The position numbers were made by a program, and so were the translations under genes. A stretch of DNA of 64,000 nucleotides from Vreelandella titanicae BH1. GTDB taxonomy: Bacteria; Pseudomonadota; Gammaproteobacteria; Pseudomonadales; Halomonadaceae. Every line of letters starts with the position of its first letter. Position 1 is the stretch's first letter. The stretch is from assembly GCF_000336575.1 (NCBI RefSeq), contig NZ_AOPO01000015.1:36369-100368 (forward strand), given 5' to 3'. Below the pieces are notes generated by a model. That model saw only the letters and a program-made list of their open reading frames with translations, did not search any database and was not told the DNA's origin. This document shows, piece after piece, positions 51,722 through 60,584 of the stretch.

Positions 51722-51811
51722 TCTTGTTTGCTGTGCCAATAATTGCCGCTATGCTCTAATCAGAGGATTCCTGATAATGCGTGTGGTTACGAACACCCCG
51801 AGAGACAGCCT

Positions 51812-52174
51812 ATGTGTAAACTGTTTATTCAAGCCGACCCAGAGCTGTGGCGCAGTGCGACACACTCGCTGCGTATAGATGGCATGGTTACCAGCGTGCG
51901 AATGGAAAATTACTTCTGGCACATTCTCGAAGAGATTGCCCAGCGTGATGGAATGAACACGGCCCAAATGATTACTCGGCTTTATCATGAATCTATCGAC
52001 GCCGGACACGATTTGGGTAACTTTACCTCGTTTTTACGCGTTTGCGCTCTGCGTTATCAGGCGCTTCAATTGACGGGTGATATTCCTACCCAGCATCAAG
52101 TGCCTATCGCCACCCTGGATGCTGAGCAAATTTTAGCTCGCGAGGGCGGCAATAGACGTGATCCATTGCATTGA
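51812..52174 (+). CDS. Ribbon-helix-helix domain protein
   Basis: This 120-residue protein has a short N-terminal strand (ATHSLRIDGMVTSVRME) followed by two helices (FWHILEEIAQRDGMNTAQMITRLYHE), the ribbon-helix-helix_4 pattern, and a predicted helical tail. It probably binds DNA as a dimer. I start at ATG 51812 (MCKLFIQADPELW), which fits the family; a frame back to 51743 has a non-conserved leader. The ribosome site is weak (GAGA). Targets are unknown. Confidence 0.8.
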   Translation: MCKLFIQADPELWRSATHSLRIDGMVTSVRMENYFWHILEEIAQRDGMNTAQMITRLYHESIDAGHDLGNFTSFLRVCALRYQALQLTGDIPTQHQVPIATLDAEQILAREGGNRRDPLH

Positions 52175-52203
52175 CGGGAGTGAGTAAGGCGTTATTGAAG
52201 CGG

Positions 52204-52971
52204 TCACTCAAGTCGCGCTTCCAGCGCCGTTAAAAATTTTTCAATACGTGCTGCGTTGGTGCCCACGTCGCTGGCACCCAGACGTGATGCCGAGCGCATA
52301 TCCACCTGTACTCCGTTCTCAAGCTCGGTTAGGCGAATGACCACATCATCCTCAAAGCCAAACCAGCGCGTGGTCGCGGTGGCTTCTATGTGGTTGTCGG
52401 TAATTCGTGCGATCCGCCAGCCAGCCTCTTCGGCCTCAGCTTGTGCGGCAGCGAGTACCATTTGTGGGGCCTCGTCCAAGACCAGCGGCTTGATATAAGG
52501 GTAGGCTGCTTGCTGCTGCTGAGCGGTGGCGTCGCCCGGGTAGTCAACCGCGTTAGGCGCCGCTTCTCGTGCGTCAGCTAACGCTTCAAAGACAGGAGGG
52601 TTCTGCGTATCGGTGGTGATGTCGTGAATCGCGGGCACTTGTTGAGCGCGTTGCCAATGCTGCCAGGGTACGTAAAGCAGTGCAGCAGCGGCGACGATAA
52701 CCAGCGTGGCTATTAAGGCGGGCCTAGAGCGATGAACCAGCAGGCTAAACAGTAGCGTGACAATACTGACCGCGACTGCTCCTCCAGCGGCATAAACGCC
52801 GTTACGGAGTAAGTTGAACGCCTCGCCTAGGCTGATAAATTCGCCCCGATAAGCAGGTCCGGAGCCCGCCATCATTAGGGTCGCCACCGCTAGCAGCAAA
52901 ATGGCTAAGCCAGCTAGCACGCCTGGCCAACGGCCTCCACGAGGGCGTACCGTTGTTAGTCGCGTTACCAT
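52204..52971 (-). CDS. DUF1499 membrane protein
   Basis: A 255-residue protein with three N-terminal helices (about residues 17-36, 55-80, 85-105) and a C-terminal soluble DUF1499 domain (YPYIKPLVLDEAPQMVLAAAQAEAEEAGWRI; RWFGFEDDVVIRL). DUF1499 has no known activity. It is divergent from the hypothetical gene at 53083 and convergent with the RHH gene. Confidence 0.87.
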   Translation of the reverse strand: MVTRLTTVRPRGGRWPGVLAGLAILLLAVATLMMAGSGPAYRGEFISLGEAFNLLRNGVYAAGGAVAVSIVTLLFSLLVHRSRPALIATLVIVAAAALLYVPWQHWQRAQQVPAIHDITTDTQNPPVFEALADAREAAPNAVDYPGDATAQQQQAAYPYIKPLVLDEAPQMVLAAAQAEAEEAGWRIARITDNHIEATATTRWFGFEDDVVIRLTELENGVQVDMRSASRLGASDVGTNAARIEKFLTALEARLE

Positions 52972-53082
52972 GTTCTCTCCTTATCACAGCGTATTTCGCT
53001 ATTCTTAGCACAACTATTTCTTAGCACAAACACTGGGTCAATGGGCAATGTGAACGTGTTAAAACCTGACGATAGGATATAT

Positions 53083-53442
53083 ATGACCGATAACGTAGCC
53101 GCTCTTCGCCAGCTACTGCTCAGCGCACCGCGTGACGCCCTGCCAATGACATATCAGCAGGTGGCTAGCGCGCTAGCGCTAACACCGCCGCGGACTATCG
53201 CTCAAGTCACTCAGGCGTTAGAGCAGTTAATGCGCGAAGACGCCGCACAGCAGAAGCCTTTCATCGCAGCACTGGTGGTCAGCCGGCGAGGCGGCGATTT
53301 ACCTGCGGCTGGCTTTTTTGAACTAGCCGTCACCTTAGGCCGCTTTCCTGCGGATACCGCACAGCACGAGGCCGCTTACCGTGTTGAGTTTCAGGGTGCT
53401 CTTGACGAGCGTGAGAATGCAGATAAAAACGCTCAGCCTTAA
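53083..53442 (+). CDS. Hypothetical protein (winged-helix-like)
   Basis: I do not recognise this 119-residue protein by name. The N-terminal half (MTYQQVASALALTPPRTIAQVTQALEQLMREDA) looks like a small helix-turn-helix. The second part (KPFIAALVVSRRGGDLPAAGFFELAVTLGRF) resembles a conserved bacterial segment of unknown role. ATG 53083 has AGGA upstream and is preferred over 53041. Its stop overlaps the convergent DUF3820 gene by four bases. Confidence 0.65.
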   Translation: MTDNVAALRQLLLSAPRDALPMTYQQVASALALTPPRTIAQVTQALEQLMREDAAQQKPFIAALVVSRRGGDLPAAGFFELAVTLGRFPADTAQHEAAYRVEFQGALDERENADKNAQP

Positions 53443-53672
53443 GTTTCGCCACGCTGGCTAGGCGTTTTTCGCAGTGGGTCAAGCAACGGGCCAAGCCCAT
53501 TATGATCAATTTCGTGCATCAGATGCAGCAGTTGGCCAATTTCCCCGGAGGGAAACCCCTCCCGAGCGAACCAGTTTAAATAAGGGCCGGGAAGGTCAGC
53601 GATAAGCCGACCCTCGTACTTGCCAAAGGGCATGGTACGCGTCACTAGCTTTTCCAGATCCTCTGGTTTCAT
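53439..53672 (-). CDS. DUF3820 family small protein
   Basis: A 77-residue protein with MPFGKYEGRLIADLPGPYLNWFAREGFPSGEIGQLL, the DUF3820 signature (a family once described as a putative quorum-sensing-regulated factor; its function is unproven). It lies 32 bases from the LysR gene on the same strand, so it may be expressed with or downstream of it, and is convergent with the hypothetical gene at 53083. Confidence 0.85.
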   Translation of the reverse strand: MKPEDLEKLVTRTMPFGKYEGRLIADLPGPYLNWFAREGFPSGEIGQLLHLMHEIDHNGLGPLLDPLRKTPSQRGET

Positions 53673-53704
53673 GTAGTTACTCCTTTGATATTGAACGAAA
53701 CATT

Positions 53705-54589
53705 TTAGGCGCCATTATCAGGCCGCTGGGCGATTTCGCCAATCAATTGGGCCAGCGCCCGGGCGGGTTCGCTCAAATGGCCGCTACTGGGATGTATCAG
53801 CCCTATGTCGCGGTGAAAGGTGCGTTCGCCTAAATCAATCGCACGCACTTTCGCTGGCCAGGGTTGCTGTGCAATCGCTTGGGGCACCAGAGCAACGCCT
53901 ACCCCTTTGGCGACCAGTTTAACGATGGCCTCCAGTTCATCCACTTCGCATACTTCACGTACATTGCAGTGATTGTCGCGTAGAAAGCGTTCGACCTGCC
54001 GTCCTCCAAAGGAAGCACGGTCGTAGCGGACAAATGGCTGGCGGGCGATCAGCTCCTGCCAGTGATCGCCCTCAATATGGCGCGGCACGATTAAACGAAA
54101 TGGCTCGTGGGCAAGGGGCGTCCAGCGTAAATCGCTGTGCAGTGAAAAGGGCGGGCGAATAATCACCGCCATATCCAGTTCCCCAGCGTCGACTTGATTC
54201 ACCAGCTCCATGGAGAGCCCAGGCACCACGCGGGTGCGGCATTCGCTATAGGCGTGATGAAAGCGCGCCAGCGCATCGGGCAGTAGCGAGCGCTGTATGG
54301 ACGCGATGGCCCCAATGTTGACCCGTTGAGTGGTGGCTTGGCCTGCAGTCGTCGCACCCAGCGTGCTGTAGAGGGTGAGCAGTGCATGAGCTTGCTTTAA
54401 CGTTTCCTGCCCACGCTGCGTCAAGATGGCGGCACGCCCTTTACGCTCAAACAGTGGGATACCCAACTCTTCCTCGAGGCGTTTCATTTGTGCGCTTACC
54501 GCCGCTTGAGTCAGGCCAATTTTATTGCCCGCTGCGGCAAAGGTGCCTTCCTGTGCTACCGCAATCAGCGTTTTTAGCTCACGGATCAT
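53705..54589 (-). CDS. LysR family transcriptional regulator
   Basis: This 294-residue protein has an N-terminal helix-turn-helix (TFAAAGNKIGLTQAAVSAQMKRLEEELGIPLFERKGR) and a full effector-binding domain. It is divergent from the VOC gene (134-base gap), which is its most likely target. DUF3820 lies just downstream. Confidence 0.9.
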   Translation of the reverse strand: MIRELKTLIAVAQEGTFAAAGNKIGLTQAAVSAQMKRLEEELGIPLFERKGRAAILTQRGQETLKQAHALLTLYSTLGATTAGQATTQRVNIGAIASIQRSLLPDALARFHHAYSECRTRVVPGLSMELVNQVDAGELDMAVIIRPPFSLHSDLRWTPLAHEPFRLIVPRHIEGDHWQELIARQPFVRYDRASFGGRQVERFLRDNHCNVREVCEVDELEAIVKLVAKGVGVALVPQAIAQQPWPAKVRAIDLGERTFHRDIGLIHPSSGHLSEPARALAQLIGEIAQRPDNGA

Positions 54590-54723
54590 TGATCAATCCT
54601 TTTTGTGAATCAGCTAAATAGTTATTGATTTTATTTTCCCATGAGCGGCCCTAGGATTAATACAGCGGGGCTGCATAAAGTGCCCGCTAACCCTCATAAA
54701 ACCCAATAATGTGGAGAATGACC

Positions 54724-55149
54724 ATGAGCCTTTCACCCTTCCATCTGGCGATTCCCGTTTACGATGTGGCGCTGGCGCGAGCGTTTTATAATGATGTGTT
54801 TGGCCTGGAAGAGGGGCGTTCCAGCGAGCAGTGGGTCGACTTTAATTTCTTTGGCCACCAACTGGTCATTCATGAGCAGCCCAAAACGCCGGGGCAAGAG
54901 AGCGCCCACACTAATCCGGTAGATGGGCACAACGTCCCGGTGCCGCACTTTGGCGTAATATTAGCGTGGGACGAGTGGGAAGCCCTGGCCGAGCGCTTGA
55001 AATCGCGCGATACGCAGTTTGTGATCGAGCCGTATATTCGCTTTAAAGGCGAAGTAGGTGAGCAGGCCACCATGTTTCTGCTCGACCCCTGCGGAAATGC
55101 CCTGGAGTTCAAGGCGTTTAAAGATATGAGTCAGGTGTTTGCTAAATAA
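54724..55149 (+). CDS. VOC (glyoxalase/dioxygenase) family protein
   Basis: This 141-residue protein has two beta-alpha-beta-beta-beta repeats (FHLAIPVYDVALARAFYNDVFGLEEG; PHFGVILAWDEWEALAERLK) and the C-terminal metal-ligand segment FLLDPCGNALEFKAF. Such proteins coordinate a divalent metal and act as glyoxalases, dioxygenases or resistance proteins; the substrate is unknown. ATG 54724 has GGAGA at the right distance; ATGs at 54709 and 54718 are less well placed. Confidence 0.88.
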   Translation: MSLSPFHLAIPVYDVALARAFYNDVFGLEEGRSSEQWVDFNFFGHQLVIHEQPKTPGQESAHTNPVDGHNVPVPHFGVILAWDEWEALAERLKSRDTQFVIEPYIRFKGEVGEQATMFLLDPCGNALEFKAFKDMSQVFAK

Positions 55150-55169
55150 GCCCTGCATTAAATCTCGTT

Positions 55170-56063
55170 TTAAGCGCGTAACGCTTGCTCCTGGCGGCGA
55201 TGCTGAAGCGGGGGCTCGCCAAAGTAGCGCTTATAGTCACGGCTAAACTGAGGCACGCTGCGGTAACCCACCGCCGCAGCGGCCTGATTAACGTTGTGAT
55301 TATCCTGCAGCAGCAACTGCTGCGCTTTGATTAGGCGCAACCGCTTTAAGTACTGAGCCGGTGATGAGCGGGTAATTTGCTTAAAGTGCTGGTGAAAAGT
55401 CGAGGGGCTCATATGGGCCTGTGCTGCCAACTGCTCCACGCTAAAGTCGTCGGCAAAATGGGTGTGGAGCTTAGAGAGCACCTGCACAATGCGTGAATAG
55501 TTACCATGCCCCAGTACGAGCGCCCGTAAAGCAGGCCCCTGTTCTCCCTTCAGCGCTTCAAACACCACGTCACGAATGCGGGCGTTGCCCATGGCGCTGC
55601 ACTCTACCGCTACGTTTAGCGTGCGCGCTAAGCGCCATACGGCGTCCTGCATGCCCTCTGTCATGGCCACCGAGGCCATTGGCAGCGGTGCCTGGGCGTG
55701 ATGACCGGTATCGCCCATAGCTGTCACCATCTCGCTTAATAGTGCCGGATCCAGGCGCACCGATATACCCAGCAAAGGGGCTTCCGGCGAGCCGTAGGTT
55801 TCGCACTCAAAGGGCAGTGGTAGCGTTTGCACTAAGTAGTGGCCGGGGTCGTAATAGATTTCGCGATCACCCAGATAACCCATTTTACGCCCCTGGGCAA
55901 TGATGGTCAGGCTTGGCTCATAGATCAGCGGTGTGCGAATCTGGTGGCGGCTTAAACAGAGTAACGACACGCCGGGCAGTGATGTGCTATTGATTCCGTC
56001 GCTTTTAACCAGTGGTGCGATAACGGCAGCCAGCGTATTGCCAGCCTGAGCGGTGGAGGTCAT
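55170..56063 (-). CDS. AraC family transcriptional regulator
   Basis: This 297-residue protein has an N-terminal AraC_N-type cupin sensor (GVSLLCLSRHQIRTPLIYEPSLTIIAQG) and a C-terminal double helix-turn-helix (FSVEQLAAQAHMSPSTFHQHFKQITRSSPAQYLKRLRL; AAAAVGYRSVPQFSRDYKRYFG). It is divergent from the alcohol dehydrogenase gene across a 220-base region with an AT-rich inverted repeat, and probably activates it. Confidence 0.9.
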   Translation of the reverse strand: MTSTAQAGNTLAAVIAPLVKSDGINSTSLPGVSLLCLSRHQIRTPLIYEPSLTIIAQGRKMGYLGDREIYYDPGHYLVQTLPLPFECETYGSPEAPLLGISVRLDPALLSEMVTAMGDTGHHAQAPLPMASVAMTEGMQDAVWRLARTLNVAVECSAMGNARIRDVVFEALKGEQGPALRALVLGHGNYSRIVQVLSKLHTHFADDFSVEQLAAQAHMSPSTFHQHFKQITRSSPAQYLKRLRLIKAQQLLLQDNHNVNQAAAAVGYRSVPQFSRDYKRYFGEPPLQHRRQEQALRA

Positions 56064-56094
56064 GAGGATTTCTCTTAGGTTTCTAGTGGAATTC

Positions 56095-56116
56095 GCATAA
56101 TCATAATGATTTATGC
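56095..56116. promoter_or_regulatory. Imperfect inverted repeat between AraC and alcohol dehydrogenase genes
   Basis: GCATAATCAT (56095-56104) and ATGATTTATGC (56106-56116) are near-complementary arms, with one extra base on the right, 32 bases before the AraC start. It may be a regulator site or part of the promoter; AT-richness lowers certainty. Confidence 0.35.
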
Positions 56117-56283
56117 CAATTTTTTGTTATTTTATTACGTGTTATCGGAGTATTTGGCAAAAATGACGTAGCTTCGTTCATCGCTATCATCACTGATTAG
56201 GCGAATACTATCGGCATACCTCGCATGCGGGGAAATGTCTGCTGATTTATATGGCAGTCTTTTGCTGATAAGGAGTTTCACCG

Positions 56284-57345
56284 ATGAGCCAAGCATTATC
56301 CTACGCCGCATTCGCTGCCGATAAGCCCTTAGCACCGTTTACTTTTGATCGTCGCCAGCCGCGCCCCGATGACGTCGCCATCGAAATTCTCTACTGTGGT
56401 GTCTGCCACAGCGATCTGCATTTTGCTCGCAATGACTGGGGCATGAGCCAGTATCCCGTCGTACCTGGCCATGAGATTGTCGGACGCGTGACCTCTGTGG
56501 GCGATAAAGTATCGCGTTTTAAAGCCGGTGACCTGGTGGGTGTCGGTTGCATGGTCGATTCATGCCGTACCTGTGCTGCCTGTAAAGATGGCGTAGAGCA
56601 GTACTGCCTGGAAGGCTTCACCATGACCTACGGCAGCGAAGATCGTCAGGATGGCACCCTAACCCAGGGTGGCTACTCCGATTCCATCGTGGTGAGCGAG
56701 CACTTTGTGCTACAGATGCCTGATGGTATTGATCTGGCCTCAGCGGCGCCGATTCTATGCGCCGGTGTAACGACTTACTCACCGCTCAAGCATCACGGCG
56801 TGGGCAAAGGCCATAAAGTCGGTGTGATCGGTATGGGTGGCTTAGGCCACATGGGCGTTAAATTGGCCAAAGCGTTGGGCGCTGAAGTCACGGTGTTCAC
56901 CCGTTCCGACGCCAAGGTTGAAGAAGCGAAGCGTAACGGTGCAGACCACGTGGTGGTTTCCAGCGACCAGGCACAAATGGATGCCGTGGCTGAAACCTTT
57001 GATTTCATGCTCGACACCGTACCTGTCCAACACGATCTAAACCCCTACCTAACGTCGTTGAAGTATGACGGTACCCATATCATTGTCGGCTTGTTAGAGC
57101 CCATTGAGCCTGCTATTGAAGCGTTCAATTTGGTCTTTAAGCGTCGTGTGGTTGCCGGTTCACTAATTGGTGGCATTGCGGAGACCGAAGAGCTGCTCAA
57201 GCTGTGCGCCGATCAGGGCATTACCTGTGATATCGAGATGCTCGATATCAATAACATTAACGAAGGTTTTGAGCGCATGGAAAAAGGCGATGTGCGCTAT
57301 CGTTTCGTGATTGATATGGCCACGCTAAAAAACAGTGCAGCCTAA
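56284..57345 (+). CDS. NAD(P)-dependent zinc alcohol dehydrogenase (YahK/CAD-like)
   Basis: This 353-residue MDR enzyme has catalytic zinc ligands in CGVCHSDLHFARNDWG and GHEIVGRV, a structural zinc loop with four cysteines (CRTCAACKDGVEQYC) and the cofactor motif GMGGLGHMGVKLA. It matches YahK and related NADP-preferring aldehyde reductases with broad substrate range. It lies opposite the AraC regulator gene and ends just before a strong bidirectional terminator. Confidence 0.92.
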   Translation: MSQALSYAAFAADKPLAPFTFDRRQPRPDDVAIEILYCGVCHSDLHFARNDWGMSQYPVVPGHEIVGRVTSVGDKVSRFKAGDLVGVGCMVDSCRTCAACKDGVEQYCLEGFTMTYGSEDRQDGTLTQGGYSDSIVVSEHFVLQMPDGIDLASAAPILCAGVTTYSPLKHHGVGKGHKVGVIGMGGLGHMGVKLAKALGAEVTVFTRSDAKVEEAKRNGADHVVVSSDQAQMDAVAETFDFMLDTVPVQHDLNPYLTSLKYDGTHIIVGLLEPIEPAIEAFNLVFKRRVVAGSLIGGIAETEELLKLCADQGITCDIEMLDINNINEGFERMEKGDVRYRFVIDMATLKNSAA

Positions 57346-57406
57346 ATAACGGATTGTCTAGCTGCCTATCTATCCACTCAGGTAGGTAGCTAGCTGGAGC
57401 AAAACA

Positions 57407-57442
57407 AAACGGCCCGAGTCCTGCAGAGGACTCGGGCCGTTT
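57407..57442. terminator. Strong bidirectional intrinsic terminator
   Basis: Arms AAACGGCCCGAGTCC and GGACTCGGGCCGTTT (15 perfect pairs) enclose TGCAGA. A run of T follows on the plus strand and A-rich sequence precedes it, giving T on the minus strand, so it should end both the alcohol dehydrogenase and lnt transcripts. Confidence 0.93.
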
Positions 57443-57474
57443 TTCTAGCTAGCCACTTTAGCGCCTGAGGCGTT

Positions 57475-58956
57475 TCAACTTCGTGGTTGGCGTGTGACTC
57501 TTGCTGCCACCACGCCGGGCAAGAGCATCAAGCCTGCTAACAGCCAAGCTGGCCAGCTACCCAAGCGGGTGAAAGGCGTTAGACCCTCCATGGCGTAAAA
57601 CTCACCGGTGAGCGTGGTTGTCTCAAACTGCGGCGCGCGTTCAACAATGCGCCCACTGGAATCGATAATAGCGGTAATGCCATTGCTGGTGGCGCGGATC
57701 ACATAGCGTCCATTCTCTAGAGCGCGTAGGCGTGCCATCTGCAGATGCTGGTGGGGGCCAATTGAGGCGCCAAACCAGGTGTCGTTAGACACCGTCATGA
57801 TGACACCGCTGTCTTGGGCTCGGCGGGCGACTAGCTGTGGGTAGATGATCTCATAGCAAATAGCGTTACCAATATGAATCCCGGCGGCCTGCATCGGTGT
57901 TTGCTCATGCTCACCTTTGGTAAAGGTCGACATGGGCAGGTCAAAAAAATCAATCGCCCCGCGGAGTACACTCTCCAGCGGCAGGTACTCACCAAAAGGC
58001 ACCAGGTGTTCTTTCTGGTAGCTGCCCTCTACGTCGCCGACGCCAATCACGCTATTGAAGTAACGCTCCTGCTCGTCGCGCTGAACGATGCCGGTGAGCA
58101 GAGCGACGTCGGGCGGTAGGTTCGCTTGCACCCGCTCCAGCACTGGTCGGGCCTGGGTCTCCATCATTGGCAGCGCGGTTTCTGGCCAGATGATCAGGTC
58201 AACCTCATCGGCGACTTCGCGGGTGAGGTTGCTATAGGTATTCGCCGCCGTGCGCTGCCCTTCGGGCGTCCACTTCAGCAACTGCGGCAGGTTGCCCTGT
58301 AGCAGTGCCACGCGCGTGGGCTCGTCCACAGGCGTGGTCCACTGATGGGGGAGTGCCAAGGGAATTAGCCAAATAGACGCCAGTGGCGCAAGTGTCCACC
58401 ACTGACGGCGCAGCAGTAGTTCAGCGCCAAGCGCACCGCTAAGTGCGACCAGCAGCGAGAGCAGGTAGACGCCGCCAACGGGTGCCCAGGCAGCCAGCGG
58501 CGAGTCGACGTAGCCAGAGCCCAGCAACAGCCAGGGAAAGCCGGTAAACAAGTAGGTGCGTAGCACCTCGCCCAGTACCCAGGCGCCAGCAAAGCTGATA
58601 AACGCAAGCCGGGCGGAGGTGAAGCGCCGGTAGAGCCAGAAAGTGCCGGCAAAAAACAGCGCCAGAATCGTCACAAACAGCGCTGTTAGGAAAACAGCTA
58701 GCGGTACACCGGTGTAGCCATAGTCGTGGATAGAGACATACACCCAAGAGGTGCCGCTGGCGAACAGTGCCACGCCATATAACCAGCCCTTCAGGGCCGC
58801 TTGGGAGGGGGTTAAAGTGTGCAGGCCCACATAGAGTAAGCCAATTGCCACCGGGCCAAGCCACCAAAGCTCAAAAGGGGAAGCCGTTAGGGTGGTGAAA
58901 CCGCCCGCCACCAGGGCGGCAAGCAGCTGTAACAAAAACGCGGGGGGTAAACCCAT
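57475..58956 (-). CDS. lnt: Apolipoprotein N-acyltransferase
   Basis: This 493-residue inner-membrane protein has an N-terminal membrane region (about six to seven helices to residue 205) and a nitrilase-like domain with the triad Glu259 (IIWPETALP), Lys315 (YQKEHLVPFGEYLP) and Cys367 (NAICYEIIYP). It adds the third acyl chain to lipoproteins in the periplasm. It is the last gene of the miaB-ybeZ-ybeY-corC-lnt cluster, and a strong terminator follows. Confidence 0.95.
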   Translation of the reverse strand: MGLPPAFLLQLLAALVAGGFTTLTASPFELWWLGPVAIGLLYVGLHTLTPSQAALKGWLYGVALFASGTSWVYVSIHDYGYTGVPLAVFLTALFVTILALFFAGTFWLYRRFTSARLAFISFAGAWVLGEVLRTYLFTGFPWLLLGSGYVDSPLAAWAPVGGVYLLSLLVALSGALGAELLLRRQWWTLAPLASIWLIPLALPHQWTTPVDEPTRVALLQGNLPQLLKWTPEGQRTAANTYSNLTREVADEVDLIIWPETALPMMETQARPVLERVQANLPPDVALLTGIVQRDEQERYFNSVIGVGDVEGSYQKEHLVPFGEYLPLESVLRGAIDFFDLPMSTFTKGEHEQTPMQAAGIHIGNAICYEIIYPQLVARRAQDSGVIMTVSNDTWFGASIGPHQHLQMARLRALENGRYVIRATSNGITAIIDSSGRIVERAPQFETTTLTGEFYAMEGLTPFTRLGSWPAWLLAGLMLLPGVVAARVTRQPRS

Positions 58957-59019
58957 AGCGATAACCTATCTACGGTAAAGTGCGAGGGAGTGGAGAGAAA
59001 ACAGCGCGACAACAAGCGC

Positions 59020-59919
59020 CTAGGCTGGCTTGTTCTCCTGGTCATCATCCTCTTCGTCATCGCGGCGGGTGTCGCGATAGGCTTCGAGTAGACGGATGCG
59101 TCGGGTGTCGGCATTGAGAATCACAAACCGCCAGCCGCCCAGAATGGTGTGTTCACCGCGCCGCGGTAGATGGCCAAACTGCTGCATTACCAGGCCGCCA
59201 ACGGTATCGAACTCATCGTCAGAGAACTCGGTGTCAAAGCGTTCGTTGAAATCTTCGATGGGGGTCAGTGCGCGAATGGCGTAGCGGCCATTCTCTATTT
59301 CGCGGATATCGTCCTCTTCATCGGTATCGTGCTCATCTTCGATGTCGCCAACGATCTGCTCAAGAATATCTTCGATGGTGATAATGCCCGCGGTGCCGCC
59401 GTATTCATCCACCACCACTGCCATGTGATTGTGGGTATCCCGAAACTCTTTGAGTAGGCTGTTTAGCCGTTTTGATTCAGGGATAAACATCGCGGGGCGC
59501 AAAATGTCATCTAACTTGAACGCATCACGCTGGGCCTGTGTCTGGGAGAGCAGGGGGAGTAAATCTTTTACCAGCAGAATGCCTTTTACATCGTCCAGAT
59601 TTTCGCCAATCACCGGGTAGCGGGAGTGGCCGGTTTCCTGAATCAGTGGTAGGTAGCCGTCGCTGGTTTGATCCAGAGCGATGGCTGAGACCTGGGAGCG
59701 AGGTATTAGCACTTCACGAACCTGCTGATCGCTGATATCAAGCGCCCCTTCGATGATCATAATGGCGTCTTGATCCAGCTTTAATTTCCCTGCGGTATGG
59801 CGTAAAAACGTCATCAGCTCATCGCGTGAGCTGGGTTCGTCATTGTCTCCGGAAAGGGCGCCAAAGAGTTTCTCGAGCCAGGATTTTTGATTGGGGTTGC
59901 TCGATCGGTCTTCGCTCAT
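59020..59919 (-). CDS. corC: CorC/YbeX family CBS-domain protein
   Basis: This 299-residue soluble protein has two CBS domains (VREVLIPRSQVSAIALDQ; ILRPAMFIPESKRLNSLLKEFRDTHNHMAVVVDEYGGTAGIITIEDILEQIVGDIEDE) and a C-terminal CorC_HlyC domain. YbeX/CorC is linked to Mg2+/Co2+ efflux and ribosome metabolism. It follows ybeY after 179 bases and precedes lnt. Confidence 0.93.
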   Translation of the reverse strand: MSEDRSSNPNQKSWLEKLFGALSGDNDEPSSRDELMTFLRHTAGKLKLDQDAIMIIEGALDISDQQVREVLIPRSQVSAIALDQTSDGYLPLIQETGHSRYPVIGENLDDVKGILLVKDLLPLLSQTQAQRDAFKLDDILRPAMFIPESKRLNSLLKEFRDTHNHMAVVVDEYGGTAGIITIEDILEQIVGDIEDEHDTDEEDDIREIENGRYAIRALTPIEDFNERFDTEFSDDEFDTVGGLVMQQFGHLPRRGEHTILGGWRFVILNADTRRIRLLEAYRDTRRDDEEDDDQENKPA

Positions 59920-60098
59920 GCGTCAATTCTCTCGTTTGCGGGCAGACAGTTGCTATCTCGTTGACGACATCGTTATATAAACCATGTCGTCAGGTAGCTG
60001 TTTTATCACTGAAACGGGGGATAGTACCAGATTAGTTGTTACGTGATTTAACGCACTCACCGCTAAATAATAAAGAGGTAAGGGGCTAAGCGTGTTCC

Positions 60099-60584
60099 CT
60101 ATTGAGCGGGGGGGCTGTCAGCATACGGATCAGGAATGCTTAGCTCGGCTAACAGCTCGCGCTCAAACTGCTCCATTTCCTCGGCCTCGTGATCATCAAT
60201 ATGATCGTAGCCCATTAAATGCAAGATGCCATGCACGACCATATGGGCGTAGTGGTGCTCGATCGACTTGTTTTGCTCGTTGGCTTCTTTGGCCACCACG
60301 GCATGGCAAATCACCAGGTCGCCGAGTAACGGTAAATCCACACCCGGCGGGCTCTCAAAAGGGAATGACAGCACGTTGGTGGTTTTGTCTTTGCCGCGGT
60401 AATCACGGTTGAGCGTTTGGCTTTCAAGCTCATCCACAAAGCGAATAGTCACTTCAAGACGCTGATCGTCAGGGTGGTGGGCAAACACACAGCCCACCCA
60501 TTGGGTGAGCTGTGGCAGGCTGGGTAGCAGTGGTTCGTCAATCGCCGCCTGACGATCAACGATGACTTCAATGGCCTCGCTCAT
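60099..60584 (-). CDS. ybeY: Endoribonuclease YbeY
   Basis: This 161-residue protein has the zinc-binding HxxxH...H motif of UPF0054 (MVVHGILHLMGYDH; His118, His122, His128). YbeY takes part in 16S rRNA 3' maturation and ribosome quality control. Its ATG overlaps the ybeZ stop (ATGA, 60581-60584), so translation is coupled. Confidence 0.95.
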   Translation of the reverse strand: MSEAIEVIVDRQAAIDEPLLPSLPQLTQWVGCVFAHHPDDQRLEVTIRFVDELESQTLNRDYRGKDKTTNVLSFPFESPPGVDLPLLGDLVICHAVVAKEANEQNKSIEHHYAHMVVHGILHLMGYDHIDDHEAEEMEQFERELLAELSIPDPYADSPPAQ